A stretch of 64,000 nt of DNA, from NCBI RefSeq assembly GCF_022815725.1, contig NZ_JALGRF010000011.1, positions 149,169-213,168 of the forward strand, read 5' to 3'. Made by a program: the position numbers and the translations under genes. The notes beneath the pieces were generated by a model that worked only from the letters and a program-made list of their open reading frames with translations, was not told where the DNA came from and searched no databases. Numbering within the stretch: position 1 is the first letter of the stretch; each line of letters opens with the position of its first letter. Origin of the DNA: Streptomyces sp. APSN-46.1 (GTDB lineage Bacteria > Actinomycetota > Actinomycetes > Streptomycetales > Streptomycetaceae). Positions 34,494-43,183 of the stretch are shown here, one piece after another.

Positions 34494-34534
34494 CGTGAGG
34501 CCGCCGTCAGGTTCCTGCCGACAGCGGCCTCACG
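34494..34534 (-). terminator. Terminator after msrB
   Basis: An 11-bp perfect stem (CGTGAGGCCGC with GCGGCCTCACG), extendable past one mismatch, 31 bp beyond the msrB stop. Confidence 0.7.
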
Positions 34535-34564
34535 ACGTTGGCCCTGGGTAAGCAGTGGGCGGAG

Positions 34565-34972
34565 TCAGCCCGCGTCGGGCGTGAGCCGCAGCGAGATGGA
34601 GTTGATGCAGTAGCGCTGGTCGGTGGGCGTGGGATATCCCTCGCCCTCGAACACGTGGCCCAGGTGGGAGCCGCACTTCGCGCAGCGCACCTCGGTGCGG
34701 ACCATGCCGTGCGAGACGTCCGCCACCAGCTCGACCGCGTCGGTGTCCTTCGGGTCGTAGAAGGACGGCCAGCCGCAGTGCGACTCGAACTTCGTGTCGG
34801 AGCGGAACAGCTCGGCCCCGCAGCCCCGACAGGAGTAGACGCCCTCCGTCTTGGTGTCGGTGTACTCACTGCGGAAGGCGGGCTCGGTGCCCGCCAGGCG
34901 CAGCACCTGGTACTCGGACGGGGTCAGCTCCGCCTGCCACTGCTCGTCCGTCTTCTCGACCTCGTACGACAT
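34565..34972 (-). CDS. msrB: Peptide-methionine (R)-S-oxide reductase
   Basis: A 135-residue cytosolic repair enzyme that reduces methionine-R-sulfoxide in proteins. Zinc is held by two CxxC pairs (SCRGCGAEL and CAKCGSHLG), the substrate pocket motif FESHCGWPSF is present, and the catalytic cysteine is in QRYCINSISLRL. Length and motif order are standard. GGGAG precedes the ATG. It is 21 bp downstream of murC on the same strand and probably shares its transcript. Confidence 0.96.
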   Translation of the reverse strand: MSYEVEKTDEQWQAELTPSEYQVLRLAGTEPAFRSEYTDTKTEGVYSCRGCGAELFRSDTKFESHCGWPSFYDPKDTDAVELVADVSHGMVRTEVRCAKCGSHLGHVFEGEGYPTPTDQRYCINSISLRLTPDAG

Positions 34973-34993
34973 GACTCCCGCTCCCTCTGGCCG

Positions 34994-36391
34994 TCAGTCC
35001 GACAGGCGGGCGAGGATGGCCGGACCGAGGTCCGTGACGTCGCCCGCGCCCATGGTGAGAACGAGATCGCCCGGCTTCGCCATTCCCGCGATGACGTCGG
35101 CGACGTCGTCCTTCTCGTGCTCGGCGCTGACGTCGGCGCCCGCGGCACGGGCCGCGGAGATGATGATCTCGCTGGTGACGCCGGGGATCGGGTCCTCACG
35201 GGCCGGGTAGATGTCCAGGACCACGGCGGAGTCGGCGAGCGCGAGGGCCTGGCCCATCTCCTTGCCGAGCTCCTGGGTGCGGGAGAACAGGTGCGGCTGG
35301 AAGACGACCAGGATCCGGGAGTCCGCGGCGGCGCCGCGGATGGCCTCCAGGTCGGCGGTCATCTCCGTCGGGTGGTGCGCGTAGGAGTCGATGACCTGCA
35401 CGCCGGCCGCCTCGCCCTTGAGCTGGAGGCGGCGCTTGACGCCGGTGTACTTGCCGAGGGCCGAGGCCAGGTTGTGCGCCGGGATCCCGAGGGCGACACC
35501 GGCCGCGAGGGCGGCGACGGCGTTGTGCGCGTAGTGGCGGCCGGGGACCGAGACGGTGAAGGTGAGCATCCGGCCCCCGATGACGACCGTGACCTCGCTG
35601 GCCAGGCCGCGCGGGGTGATCTTGGTGATCCGGACGTCGGCGCCCTCTTCCTCGCCGTAGGTGACCACGGTCAGGCCGGCCGCCCCGGCGACGCGGCGGG
35701 CGATCTCGGCGGCGCCCGCCTGGCTGTGGGCCACGACCAGGGTGCCGCCGGGGACGATCTTGCCGACGAAGGTCTCGAACGACTCGTAGATCTCTTCCAT
35801 CGACGCGTAGTTCGCGTGGTGGTCGAGTTCGGCGTTGAGGATGATCGCGACCTGCGGGGTGTACTTGTGGAAGCTGCGGTCGCTTTCATCCGCCTCGGCC
35901 ACGAAGATGTCGCCCTCGCCGTGGTGGGCGTTGGAGCCCGGGGCGTCCAGGTCGCCGCCGATGGCGTACGAGGGGTCGAGGCCCAGGGCCGACAGGGACA
36001 CCGCCAGCATCGAGGTGGTGGTGGTCTTGCCGTGCGTACCGGCGACGGCGATCGGGCGCAGGCCGTCCATCAGGCCCGCGAGGGCGTCGGAGCGGTGCAC
36101 GACGGGGATGCCGAGCTCGGCGGCGCGGGCCAGCTCCGGGTTGTCGGAGCGGATGGCGCTGGAGACGACCACGCAGGTGGAGTCGGCGGCGAGGTGGCCG
36201 GCGGCGTGCCCGATGTGGACCGTGGCGCCGTGGGCGCGCAGCGCCTGGGCGGTCTCGGAGTCACGGGAGTCGCTGCCGGCGACCTTCGCGCCGCGCTGGG
36301 CGAGGATCTTCGCGATGCCGGACATCCCGGCGCCGCCGATGCCGATGAAGTGCGGACGTTCCATGGCGGTCGGCAGGCCGGGCGGCGTCAT
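34994..36391 (-). CDS. murC: UDP-N-acetylmuramate-L-alanine ligase
   Basis: A 465-residue cytosolic ligase adding L-alanine to UDP-MurNAc, the first amino acid of the peptidoglycan stem. N-terminal UDP-binding motif FIGIGGAGMSGIAKIL, ATP loop GTHGKTTTTSML, central AEADESDRSF and C-terminal RRLQLKGEAAGV with YAHHPTE are all present. ATG 36391 (MTPPGLPTAMERPHF) has GGAG 7 nt upstream. In streptomycetes this murC lies outside the division-and-wall cluster, as here. Confidence 0.95.
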   Translation of the reverse strand: MTPPGLPTAMERPHFIGIGGAGMSGIAKILAQRGAKVAGSDSRDSETAQALRAHGATVHIGHAAGHLAADSTCVVVSSAIRSDNPELARAAELGIPVVHRSDALAGLMDGLRPIAVAGTHGKTTTTSMLAVSLSALGLDPSYAIGGDLDAPGSNAHHGEGDIFVAEADESDRSFHKYTPQVAIILNAELDHHANYASMEEIYESFETFVGKIVPGGTLVVAHSQAGAAEIARRVAGAAGLTVVTYGEEEGADVRITKITPRGLASEVTVVIGGRMLTFTVSVPGRHYAHNAVAALAAGVALGIPAHNLASALGKYTGVKRRLQLKGEAAGVQVIDSYAHHPTEMTADLEAIRGAAADSRILVVFQPHLFSRTQELGKEMGQALALADSAVVLDIYPAREDPIPGVTSEIIISAARAAGADVSAEHEKDDVADVIAGMAKPGDLVLTMGAGDVTDLGPAILARLSD

Positions 36392-36464
36392 ACGGGTTCT
36401 CCCCAAGGTGCGGGTCGGTACGTCGGAAGTCTCGGCACCCTCGGCGAGGGTGTCGGACGCCAGC

Positions 36465-36932
36465 CTATTCGTTGTGGGCGAAGAGCTTGAGCACGGGAAC
36501 GCCGACCTTGTGCCGCGCCCGCGAGGCCCAGTCCCGGTGGAAGAACTCCTCCACGAAGTGCGGGGCGGTCAGAACGATCACCTCGTCGGCGTTGGTCTCT
36601 TCCACGACGGCCTTCAGTTTGTCGAGGGGATGGTGCTCGACGATCTGTCCGACGGCCGTGGCGCCCTTCGTGCGCAGGGCCTGCAGCGAGTGCTCCAGGG
36701 CGTTCTCGGCGGGACCCCGGGCGGCCTCGCCCTCGGGTTCGTCGGCTTCCCGGAGGGCCTCGGGGAGCTCACCGAGCGCTACGTCGTCGATGGCGCGCAG
36801 CAGTCGGTCCTGGTCGCCCCGGGGCTGCATGAGGACGACGAAGGAGACCGGGTCGTCTCCGTGAAGGGTGGTGACGAAGTCCACGTCGACCGGGGTCAGC
36901 GGCTGCTCGATCATCAATACGCTCGTGAACAC
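36465..36932 (-). CDS. Conserved hypothetical protein, universal-stress-like fold
   Basis: 155 residues from GTG 36932, chosen because AAGGAGAGGG lies just upstream (the same bases contain ATG 36950, which has no site of its own). The N-terminal half has a beta strand pattern SFVVLMQPRGDQDRLLRAID, the middle is acidic and Glu/Ala-rich, and the C-terminal ADEVIVLTAPHFVEEFFHRD then VGVPVLKLFAH looks like a nucleotide-binding alpha/beta sandwich. Homologues I remember are sometimes labelled indole-3-glycerol phosphate synthase, which this short protein cannot be. It lies 73 bp upstream of murC on the same strand. Confidence 0.75.
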   Translation of the reverse strand: MFTSVLMIEQPLTPVDVDFVTTLHGDDPVSFVVLMQPRGDQDRLLRAIDDVALGELPEALREADEPEGEAARGPAENALEHSLQALRTKGATAVGQIVEHHPLDKLKAVVEETNADEVIVLTAPHFVEEFFHRDWASRARHKVGVPVLKLFAHNE

Positions 36933-37053
36933 GGACGCCCTCTCCTTCATGGGCCGAGGCCGGTCGGCCGGCCCCTGCGGAAACCATCCTGCCCCGCTGT
37001 CGCGCGGGGCCTCGCACGGATATATCTGCCCAGGAATGTGCCCATCGGAAGCT

Positions 37054-37076
37054 AAGCGGAACGACAAATTCCGCTT
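37054..37076 (-). terminator. Hairpin after the RibD-like reductase gene
   Basis: Stem AAGCGGAA/TTCCGCTT, 8 bp, loop of 7 nt, directly downstream of the stop at 37081 on the minus strand. It would separate this gene from the following 155-residue protein gene. Confidence 0.6.
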
Positions 37077-37080
37077 CTTC

Positions 37081-37878
37081 TCAGATCCGACGGTAGCTCG
37101 TGAAGAGGAACCCGGCCTCTTCCAGTACGGAGGCGGGCGCCAGCCGGTGCGGTACGGCGACCGAGGGGCCCCCGGCGATGCGCTGGGCGTCGCCCGCGGT
37201 GAGCATCGGGGAGATCGTCAGGCACAGCTCGTCCAGGGCGTCGGCGGCCACGAACTGGCCCAGCAGCCGGGGGCCGCCCTCCGTGAGCTGGCGCCGCAGA
37301 CCCCGGTCCGCGAGCTCCCGTACGACCCGGGCCGGGTCCACGACCGAGCCGTCGCCCGCCAGGACGACCTCCGCCCCGGCCTTGGCGGCGGCGGCCACCC
37401 GGTCGGCGGGCGCGGCGGCGCCGGTGACCACCAGGGTGGGCACGAGCGGGGAGGTGAACAGGGGCAGCGAGAAGTCCAGGTCCAGGCTCGCGGTGATCAC
37501 CGCGATGGCGGGGGCGGGGCCCTGGCCGGCCGCCTCGCGGCGGGCCGCGAAGGCCTCCCGGGCCCGGGCCGGGCGGTAGCCCTCCTGGCGAACCGTTTCC
37601 GCGCCGACGATCACCACATCGGCCAGTGCCCGCAGCGTGCCGAAGATCCGCATGTCGGTCTCGCCGGAGATGGGCTGCGAGCGCCCGTCGTGCTGGGCGG
37701 CCCCGTCGAGGGTGGAGACCATGTTCGCCCGCAGCCAGTGGGCGTCGCCGGCGAGCGGCGGGTACGCGTAGGCGTCCGCGAGCTCGTCCAACGACCACTC
37801 CCGGTCGGCCTGGGCCGCCGAGGTCGTCGCTGGTGTCGTCGCTGATGTCTGATCGGTCACAGGGAACAGGCGTCGCAT
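37081..37878 (-). CDS. RibD C-terminal-domain (pyrimidine reductase family) protein
   Basis: 265 residues. The fold is that of the NADPH-dependent reductase half of RibD and of dihydrofolate reductase: LRANMVSTLDGAAQHDGRS near residue 50, then ADVVIVGAETVRQEGYRP and the C-terminal LTEGGPRLLGQFVAA. The deaminase half of RibD is missing, so it is a stand-alone reductase whose substrate may or may not be a riboflavin precursor. It starts at ATG 37878 without a ribosome site, 36 bp from the divergent zapE start, so both messages are probably leaderless or nearly so. Confidence 0.85.
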   Translation of the reverse strand: MRRLFPVTDQTSATTPATTSAAQADREWSLDELADAYAYPPLAGDAHWLRANMVSTLDGAAQHDGRSQPISGETDMRIFGTLRALADVVIVGAETVRQEGYRPARAREAFAARREAAGQGPAPAIAVITASLDLDFSLPLFTSPLVPTLVVTGAAAPADRVAAAAKAGAEVVLAGDGSVVDPARVVRELADRGLRRQLTEGGPRLLGQFVAADALDELCLTISPMLTAGDAQRIAGGPSVAVPHRLAPASVLEEAGFLFTSYRRI

Positions 37879-37914
37879 CGGTGCAGTGTTACACGCCCCG
37901 TAGAGTGAAGGGCT

Positions 37915-39018
37915 GTGTCAACCTCTCTCTCGACCTCTGGTCCCGCCATCGGGCGGCAGCCGACAGCCGACGCCGGCCCGCTCGCCCTGTGCGCCCGCGA
38001 GCCGCACGTGCCCGCCGAGCGCCTGGTCGCAGAGATGGTGCCGCCGCCGCGCTTCGACGCAGTGCGCTTCGACACGTACGACCCGGACCCGGAGCAGCCG
38101 AGCCAGACCGAGGCCGTCACCGTCCTGAGCGGCTTCGCGGCCGGTCTGGGCGGGGCGCACGCGAGCGGCGCCGGCAAGCGGCGCTGGTTCGCGAAGAAGC
38201 CTGCCGCGCCGACCGCCCCGCGCGGGGTCTACCTCGACGGCGGCTACGGCGTCGGCAAGACCCACCTGCTGGCCTCGCTGTGGCACGCCACCCCGGCCGA
38301 GCCCGCGCTCAAGGCCTTCGGCACCTTCGTGGAGCTGACCAACCTGGTCGGCGCGCTGGGCTTCCAGCAGACGGTGCGGACGCTGGGCGGGCACCGGCTG
38401 CTGTGCATCGACGAGTTCGAGCTGGACGACCCGGGCGACACCGTGCTGGTGTCCTCGCTGCTGAGCCGGCTGGTCGAACAGGGCGTGGCGCTGGCCGCGA
38501 CCTCCAACACCCTGCCCGGCAAGCTCGGGGAGGGCCGGTTCGCCGCCGTCGACTTCCTCCGGGAGATCCAGGGCCTGTCCGCGCACTTCCGGCCGCTGCG
38601 GATCGACGGCCAGGACTACCGCCACCGCGGCCTGCCCGAAGCCCCGGCACCGTTCTCCGAAGAGCAGGTGGCCAAGGCCGCGTACGCGACCCCGGGCGCG
38701 AGCCTGGACGACTTCCCGGGCCTGCTGGAGCACCTGGCGCGGGTGCACCCCAGCCGGTACGGGGCCCTGACGGACGGGATAGCGGCCGTCTGCCTGACGG
38801 ACGTCGGCCCGGTGCCGGACCAGTCGACGGCGCTGCGGCTGGTCGTCCTGGCGGACCGCCTCTACGACCGCGAGATACCGGTGCTGGCGTCGGGCGTGCC
38901 GTTCGACCGCCTCTTCAGTGAAGAGATGCTGAACGGCGGTTACCGCAAGAAGTACTTCCGCGCCATATCGCGGCTCACCGCCCTGGCGCGCGACGCGAAG
39001 GGGCTTGTGGCCCAGTAG
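37915..39018 (+). CDS. zapE: Cell division protein ZapE (AFG1-like ATPase)
   Basis: A 367-residue AAA-type ATPase of the AFG1/ZapE family. Walker A GGYGVGKTHLLASL, Walker B LLCIDEFELDDPGD and sensor region ATSNTLP are visible, and the C-terminal RLFSEEMLNGGYRKKYFRAI is typical. In E. coli ZapE acts on FtsZ; in actinomycetes the role is untested to my knowledge. GTG 37915 has AAGGG 2 nt away and TAGAGT 8 nt upstream, suggesting a very short leader. The divergent RibD-like gene starts 36 bp away, so the promoters must overlap. Confidence 0.9.
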   Translation: MSTSLSTSGPAIGRQPTADAGPLALCAREPHVPAERLVAEMVPPPRFDAVRFDTYDPDPEQPSQTEAVTVLSGFAAGLGGAHASGAGKRRWFAKKPAAPTAPRGVYLDGGYGVGKTHLLASLWHATPAEPALKAFGTFVELTNLVGALGFQQTVRTLGGHRLLCIDEFELDDPGDTVLVSSLLSRLVEQGVALAATSNTLPGKLGEGRFAAVDFLREIQGLSAHFRPLRIDGQDYRHRGLPEAPAPFSEEQVAKAAYATPGASLDDFPGLLEHLARVHPSRYGALTDGIAAVCLTDVGPVPDQSTALRLVVLADRLYDREIPVLASGVPFDRLFSEEMLNGGYRKKYFRAISRLTALARDAKGLVAQ

Positions 39019-39085
39019 GTTTGGGGCGCCGGGCTGCTTCCGCTGACGCGGCCCGGCCGTTTCCACTTCTGCGAAGGGATCCACC

Positions 39086-39514
39086 ATGGCCGCCACACGC
39101 AATGCGCACGCCGTCTGGGAAGGCGACCTGCTCACGGGCAAGGGCGTCGTCACGCTCGACTCGTCCGGCCTCGGCAACTACCCCGTCTCCTGGCCCGCGC
39201 GCACCGACGAGCTGGCGAACGGGCGGACCAGCCCGGAAGAGCTCATCGCCGCCGCGCACTCCAGCTGCTTCAACATGGCGTTCTCGAACGGGCTGGCGAA
39301 GGCGGGCAACCCGCCCACCAAGCTGACCACCTCGGCCGCCGTGACCTTCGTGCCCGGCCAGGGCATCACCGGCATCCACCTCACGGTCGAGGGTGAGGTC
39401 CCGGGCCTGGACAACGACGCCTTCGTCGCCGCCGCCGAGGACGCGAAGAAGAACTGCCCGGTCAGCCAGGCCCTGACGGGCACGACGATCACCCTCTCGG
39501 CCAAGCTCGCCTAA
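39086..39514 (+). CDS. OsmC-family peroxidase
   Basis: A 142-residue organic-hydroperoxide or general OsmC-type peroxidase. Two redox cysteines are in AAHSSCFNMAFS and KKNCPVSQALTG, with the usual spacing, and the N-terminal WEGDLLTGKG strand is typical of the OsmC subgroup (not Ohr). It would detoxify peroxides in the cytosol with a thiol donor. ATG 39086 follows AAGGGAT. It lies 67 bp after zapE on the same strand; a repeat-rich spacer follows. Confidence 0.92.
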   Translation: MAATRNAHAVWEGDLLTGKGVVTLDSSGLGNYPVSWPARTDELANGRTSPEELIAAAHSSCFNMAFSNGLAKAGNPPTKLTTSAAVTFVPGQGITGIHLTVEGEVPGLDNDAFVAAAEDAKKNCPVSQALTGTTITLSAKLA

Positions 39515-39830
39515 CGGCTACCCGCCACGTCCCCCGGCCCCCCGGGCTCCGCCCCACCTTCAGTCCCGCCATCTTCAGCCTCGCCGGCGTTTGAGGCCCC
39601 GCCGGGCAAAATCAGCCTCGCCGGCGAGGCTGAAATGCGGGCCCGCTGCCTCAACCGCCGGCAGGGCGGGATGTACCCGGCGGGGCTGAAGATGGCCGGT
39701 CAGGCCGAAGGCGGCGGGGCTGAAAGGGTGACGCGGTCGGGGCGGGTCGAACGCGGCGGGGGGAGGAACGCGGCCCGGCGTGGTACCACGGCCCGGTCCA
39801 CATCTCCAGTCCCGCCACGGGGAGTTGCCG
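39515..39830. other. 316-bp intergenic region with decayed dispersed repeats
   Basis: Between the OsmC and PhoX-type genes. Its first half holds several copies of the genome-dispersed repeat (listed next), likely ending OsmC transcription. The second half holds GC-rich sequence with a ribosome site for the PhoX-type gene (GGGGAG, 39819-39824). No gene is evident. Confidence 0.6.
39576..39667. repeat. Cluster of dispersed-repeat copies
   Basis: A full core copy (39576-39597) is the same as in the hemE terminator. At 39612-39633 two half copies face each other as a 22-bp perfect palindrome, and 39648-39667 holds a degenerate inverted copy. The pattern looks like a once-regular hairpin rearranged by recombination. 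Confidence 0.75.
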
Positions 39831-41192
39831 ATGCCCCTCACCCGCCGCACCCTGCTCGCCGCAGGCGGCATCGCGTTCACCGGGACCCTCGGCGCCCTCT
39901 TCGCCGGGAGCGTCGGCGCGGCCCGCCCGGCCCGCCCGGCCGCCACCCGGGGGTACGGGCCCCTGCTCCCCGACCCCCGCGGCCTTCTCGACCTGCCCGC
40001 CGGATTCTCCTACCGCGTGCTCTCGCGCGCCGGCGACCCCCTGCGCTCCGGCGAGGGCACCGTCCCGGCCAACTGCGACGGCATGGCCGCCTTCGGGGCC
40101 CCCGGAGACCGGGTCCGCCTCGTCCGCAACCACGAGAACCGCACCACCGCCGCCCTCCGCGTCCCTCCCGTCGACGGGCTGACGTACGACCCGGACGCCC
40201 TCGGCGGCTGCACCGTGCTCACCCTCGACGCCACCGGCCGCCGGGTCTCCGCCGAGCGGGTCGCCCTCGCCGGTACCGCCGTCAACTGCGCGGGCGGACG
40301 TACCCCCTGGAACACCTGGCTCAGCTGCGAGGAGACCGAGGACCGCGCCGGCACCTCCGGGTACGCCCGCGACCACGGCTACGTCTTCGAGGTGGACCCG
40401 GCCGACCCGCACCGCTCCGGCGCCGTCCCCCTCACCGCGATGGGCCGGTTCGCGCACGAGGCCGTCGCCGTGGACCCGTACCGCGGCGTCGTCTACGAGA
40501 CCGAGGACGCCTTCGTCAAGCCGTTCGGCCTGTTCTACCGGTTCCTGCCGGCCCGCCCCCTCGGCGGACTCGGCTCGCTCCGGGCAGGCGGCGCCCTGGA
40601 GGCCCTGCGCGTCCCCGGCCTGCCGGACCTGGCCGTGGTGGACGAGCCCGGGGCCGAGTTCCCGGTGGAGTGGGTGCCCGTACCGGACCCCTCGGCCGCC
40701 GGGACCCCCATCCGCCTCCAGGACTTCGGCCCGGGCGGGATCACCCACGCCCAGAAGCTGGAGGGCTGCTACTGGGGCGACGGCGGCGTCCATTTCGTCT
40801 CCAGCTTCGCCCGCGGCAGCGAGGGCGCGGGCGCCGACCACCACGGGCAGGTGTGGTTCTACGACCCGCGCCGCGCCCGGCTCCGGCTGGACGTGCGCTT
40901 CGGCCCGGCCGCCGACGTACAGCTGCCGGGGGACTCACCCGACAACATCTGCCTGGCTCCCGACGGCGGCCTGATGGTGTGCGAGGACGGCGGCGGTGCG
41001 CAGTACGTCCTCGGGGTCACCCCGGGCGGCGAGGTCTACCCGATGGCCCGCAACGCGGACGACATCGGGCAGCCGGGGGCCCCGGAGTGGGGGGAGTTCG
41101 CCGGGGTCACCTTCTCCCCCGACGCCCGCACGATGTACCTCAACGCTTACGCTCCGGGCACCACCTTCGCGGTGACGGGGCCCTGGCGCTGA
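39831..41192 (+). CDS. Tat-exported PhoX-family (DUF839) phosphatase-like protein
   Basis: 453 residues. The N-terminus MPLTRRTLLAAGGIAFTG has twin arginines and a hydrophobic stretch ending near AAR, a likely Tat signal. The PhoX/DUF839 beta-propeller follows: LVRNHENR, SCEETEDR, GRFAHEAVAVDP, EDAFVKPFGLFYRF, LAPDGGLMVCEDGG and the C-terminal end FAVTGPWR. Family enzymes are calcium/iron alkaline phosphatases active outside the cell; the acidic and histidine residues that bind metal appear present. It is shorter than classical PhoX (about 600). ATG 39831 follows GGGGAG. A remnant of a related gene is at 34370-34443. Confidence 0.87.
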   Translation: MPLTRRTLLAAGGIAFTGTLGALFAGSVGAARPARPAATRGYGPLLPDPRGLLDLPAGFSYRVLSRAGDPLRSGEGTVPANCDGMAAFGAPGDRVRLVRNHENRTTAALRVPPVDGLTYDPDALGGCTVLTLDATGRRVSAERVALAGTAVNCAGGRTPWNTWLSCEETEDRAGTSGYARDHGYVFEVDPADPHRSGAVPLTAMGRFAHEAVAVDPYRGVVYETEDAFVKPFGLFYRFLPARPLGGLGSLRAGGALEALRVPGLPDLAVVDEPGAEFPVEWVPVPDPSAAGTPIRLQDFGPGGITHAQKLEGCYWGDGGVHFVSSFARGSEGAGADHHGQVWFYDPRRARLRLDVRFGPAADVQLPGDSPDNICLAPDGGLMVCEDGGGAQYVLGVTPGGEVYPMARNADDIGQPGAPEWGEFAGVTFSPDARTMYLNAYAPGTTFAVTGPWR

Positions 41193-41308
41193 CCTCGCGG
41201 TCCCGTCCGAAACGGTCGGATCCGTAGGGCGTGTCACCGACCGGCGCCCCTCGGGCCACAGCACGTGTACCGGAATCCGTTGTGTTCGGCGTGGACCGCC
41301 GGTCTGGG

Positions 41309-42496
41309 TCAGACAGTGGCGCCGATCCTCTGGGCGAACCGGCGCAAGCCGGGGATCTCGCCATTGAGTGCGAGCAGTTCCGAAGCGATCGACCGGACCT
41401 TGGGGCGTCGCGCTTCCTGGGGGGCGTAGCGCTCCAGGGCCCGGAGGGTATGGAACGCCTTCTCCGGCTCTCCCATGTCCCGCCACACCCGGGCAACGTC
41501 CATGCACATCCGTCCGCGCCGTTCGGCATTGGGCAGGCGCTCGGGAGGGATCTCGGCGGCGTAGTTGAGGGCTTGGTCGCCTTCACCGAGTGCGTGATGG
41601 ACGGAGATCCTGAAGACGCGGGTCTGGTCGATTCCGAACACGCCGGGGATGTAGAGCTTCTGGGATTCGGTCTCCCGGCGACCGGCCGTCTCTTCGGCTT
41701 CGCCCATGTAGTCCGTGGCCTGGCCGCGCCAGCCGGCCTGGGCTGCGCTGTAGCCGGCGGTCAGCAGCAGGGTGCCTTTCATGGCGAGCTCGTCGGGGCG
41801 GCGTCCGAGCCGTCCGGCGGCTTCGTTGAGGTGGTCGATGGCGGCCTGATATTCGCCGGCGCGGCGCATGGCGATACCCATGGAGTGTGCTGCCTCACCC
41901 ATCACGACGGGGTTGCCGGTCAGGTGGGCTTGCGTGCGGGCCCGGTCGGCTGCCACCCATGCGAACCCTTGATAGTTCTTGATCGCCAACTGGGCCAGCA
42001 GGACGTAGGAGCGGGCGGCGACGTCATGCGCGTTGGATGCGAGCGATCCCGCGATGAGCTGGGGAAGCTTGCGTCCCAGCTCCGTGTACTGAGCTTCCTG
42101 GAAGAGGGTCCGTGTCTGGGTGAGCGCGGTGACGAGTGATTCTCGGGTGACCGGCCGGGCGTTGGGGAGACGGAACAGCGAGCGTTCCACCAGGTCTTTC
42201 GGATCAGCCGTCGCAGCCACGGAGGAGGCGGGGAGGGCGGCGGCGATCCCCACGCCTAGCCCGAGGGTCAAAACCTTACGCCGGTGCACATCGTCCCTTT
42301 CCAGTCCCACAGCTTCTGCGGACACATCCAGGACATCACATAAGGCTGCCAGCGTGGCGGAATCCGGTGAGACCTTGCCGTTCTCCACCCGGGACATCCA
42401 CGACGCGGAGTACCCCACCCTGGCGCCGACTTCCCCCTGAGACAGTCGCTTGGACTGCCGTCCGCGCCTGATCACGTCGCCCAACGTCTCACCCAT
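41309..42496 (-). CDS. XRE-family helix-turn-helix regulator with TPR-like sensor
   Basis: 395 residues. Residues 1-65 form a lambda-type helix-turn-helix (SQGEVGARVGYSASWMSRVE); then RRKVLTLGLGVGIAAALP, a hydrophobic segment odd for a regulator but common in this streptomycete subfamily; then helical repeats (about 130-380) resembling TPR sensors that bind peptides or other ligands. ATG 42496 and GTG 42502 are both possible. A 13-bp palindrome covers the latter, suggesting autoregulation. It diverges from the small-gene/radical SAM set, which it may control. Confidence 0.88.
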   Translation of the reverse strand: MGETLGDVIRRGRQSKRLSQGEVGARVGYSASWMSRVENGKVSPDSATLAALCDVLDVSAEAVGLERDDVHRRKVLTLGLGVGIAAALPASSVAATADPKDLVERSLFRLPNARPVTRESLVTALTQTRTLFQEAQYTELGRKLPQLIAGSLASNAHDVAARSYVLLAQLAIKNYQGFAWVAADRARTQAHLTGNPVVMGEAAHSMGIAMRRAGEYQAAIDHLNEAAGRLGRRPDELAMKGTLLLTAGYSAAQAGWRGQATDYMGEAEETAGRRETESQKLYIPGVFGIDQTRVFRISVHHALGEGDQALNYAAEIPPERLPNAERRGRMCMDVARVWRDMGEPEKAFHTLRALERYAPQEARRPKVRSIASELLALNGEIPGLRRFAQRIGATV

Positions 42497-42509
42497 GCAC
42501 ACAGTGTGC
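42497..42509. promoter_or_regulatory. Palindrome at the XRE regulator start
   Basis: GCACAC A GTGTGC, 13 bp, perfect, immediately upstream of ATG 42496. A protein bound here would block the regulator's own transcription or translation start. A GTGCAC hexamer lies 5 bp further on. Confidence 0.45.
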
Positions 42510-42698
42510 CGATGCGTGCACAGGATTTGCAGGCCCTCGGCAAGTCATAACCCGATTGGCGCCAGCGGCCGTTGAATCGTCATCAGCGCCTCGATCCCCC
42601 TCCCGTCAGCACGGGTTGAGACGCGATGGCTCCCCGTCCCTCCCTTCCGGGACGGGCAGTCCGTTCCCATACCTCGACCATCTTCCAGGGCGGCGGCG

Positions 42699-42986
42699 AT
42701 GATTACGACGTACCTTACGGAGTACACCGAACGACACTTCCCTCGTGCCATCGCGCTTCCCCCTTCGCGCTGGCCGAGACCGGGCACCATCGTCCGGGCC
42801 ATGAACGCCCCCGACCTCGTCGTAGGCGTTCTCGCCCGGTACGGCGTCTTGACCGACGCCTTCCCCGGAACCCCCTACGTACGCCCCCTCGGCGGAGGCC
42901 GCGAGTGGACCGCGAACCCCGAGTACCTCCGGCCGGCTCACCCGATGGAGATCAGCGCGGCCCGCATGCAGGAGTGGGCCCGGTGA
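42699..42986 (+). CDS. Hypothetical protein, 95 aa
   Basis: MITTYLTEYTERHFPRAIA, then RPGTIVRAMNAPDLVVGVLARYGVLT and a polar C-terminus. No motif I recognise. Coding status is supported by its GTGA overlap with the next frame, a GGGCGGCGG ribosome site and strong third-position GC. It is the first of three coupled small frames upstream of the YbaK-type and radical SAM genes. Confidence 0.62.
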   Translation: MITTYLTEYTERHFPRAIALPPSRWPRPGTIVRAMNAPDLVVGVLARYGVLTDAFPGTPYVRPLGGGREWTANPEYLRPAHPMEISAARMQEWAR

Positions 42987-43183
42987 CCGCCACCGTGGAC
43001 ATCCCCGCCATCCGCACCGACCGGCTCACCCCCGCGCAGGAGACCGGCCGGTCCTGCTGCTGGTGCTCGTACTGGGCATCGCCCGACCGGCCAGTCGCCG
43101 CCCCGCGCACCGAACTGCGGCTTCGGGCCTGTCAGCGCTGCGCCGACCTGTACGGCATCGAGACCACGGGGACCTCTGGGTGA
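42983..43183 (+). CDS. Hypothetical CxxC protein, 66 aa
   Basis: Starts at GTG 42983, overlapping the previous stop (GTGA), with GGAG 8 nt upstream. Residues RSCCWCSYW and LRACQRCADLYG form two cysteine pairs that could hold zinc. Followed by another GTGA overlap. No function known. Confidence 0.6.
   Translation: MTATVDIPAIRTDRLTPAQETGRSCCWCSYWASPDRPVAAPRTELRLRACQRCADLYGIETTGTSG

Noticed and set aside
36465..36932. Indole-3-glycerol phosphate synthase
   Set aside because: At 155 residues it is too short for the TrpC barrel and has none of its catalytic lysine or glutamate motifs; the label seems inherited from old annotations.
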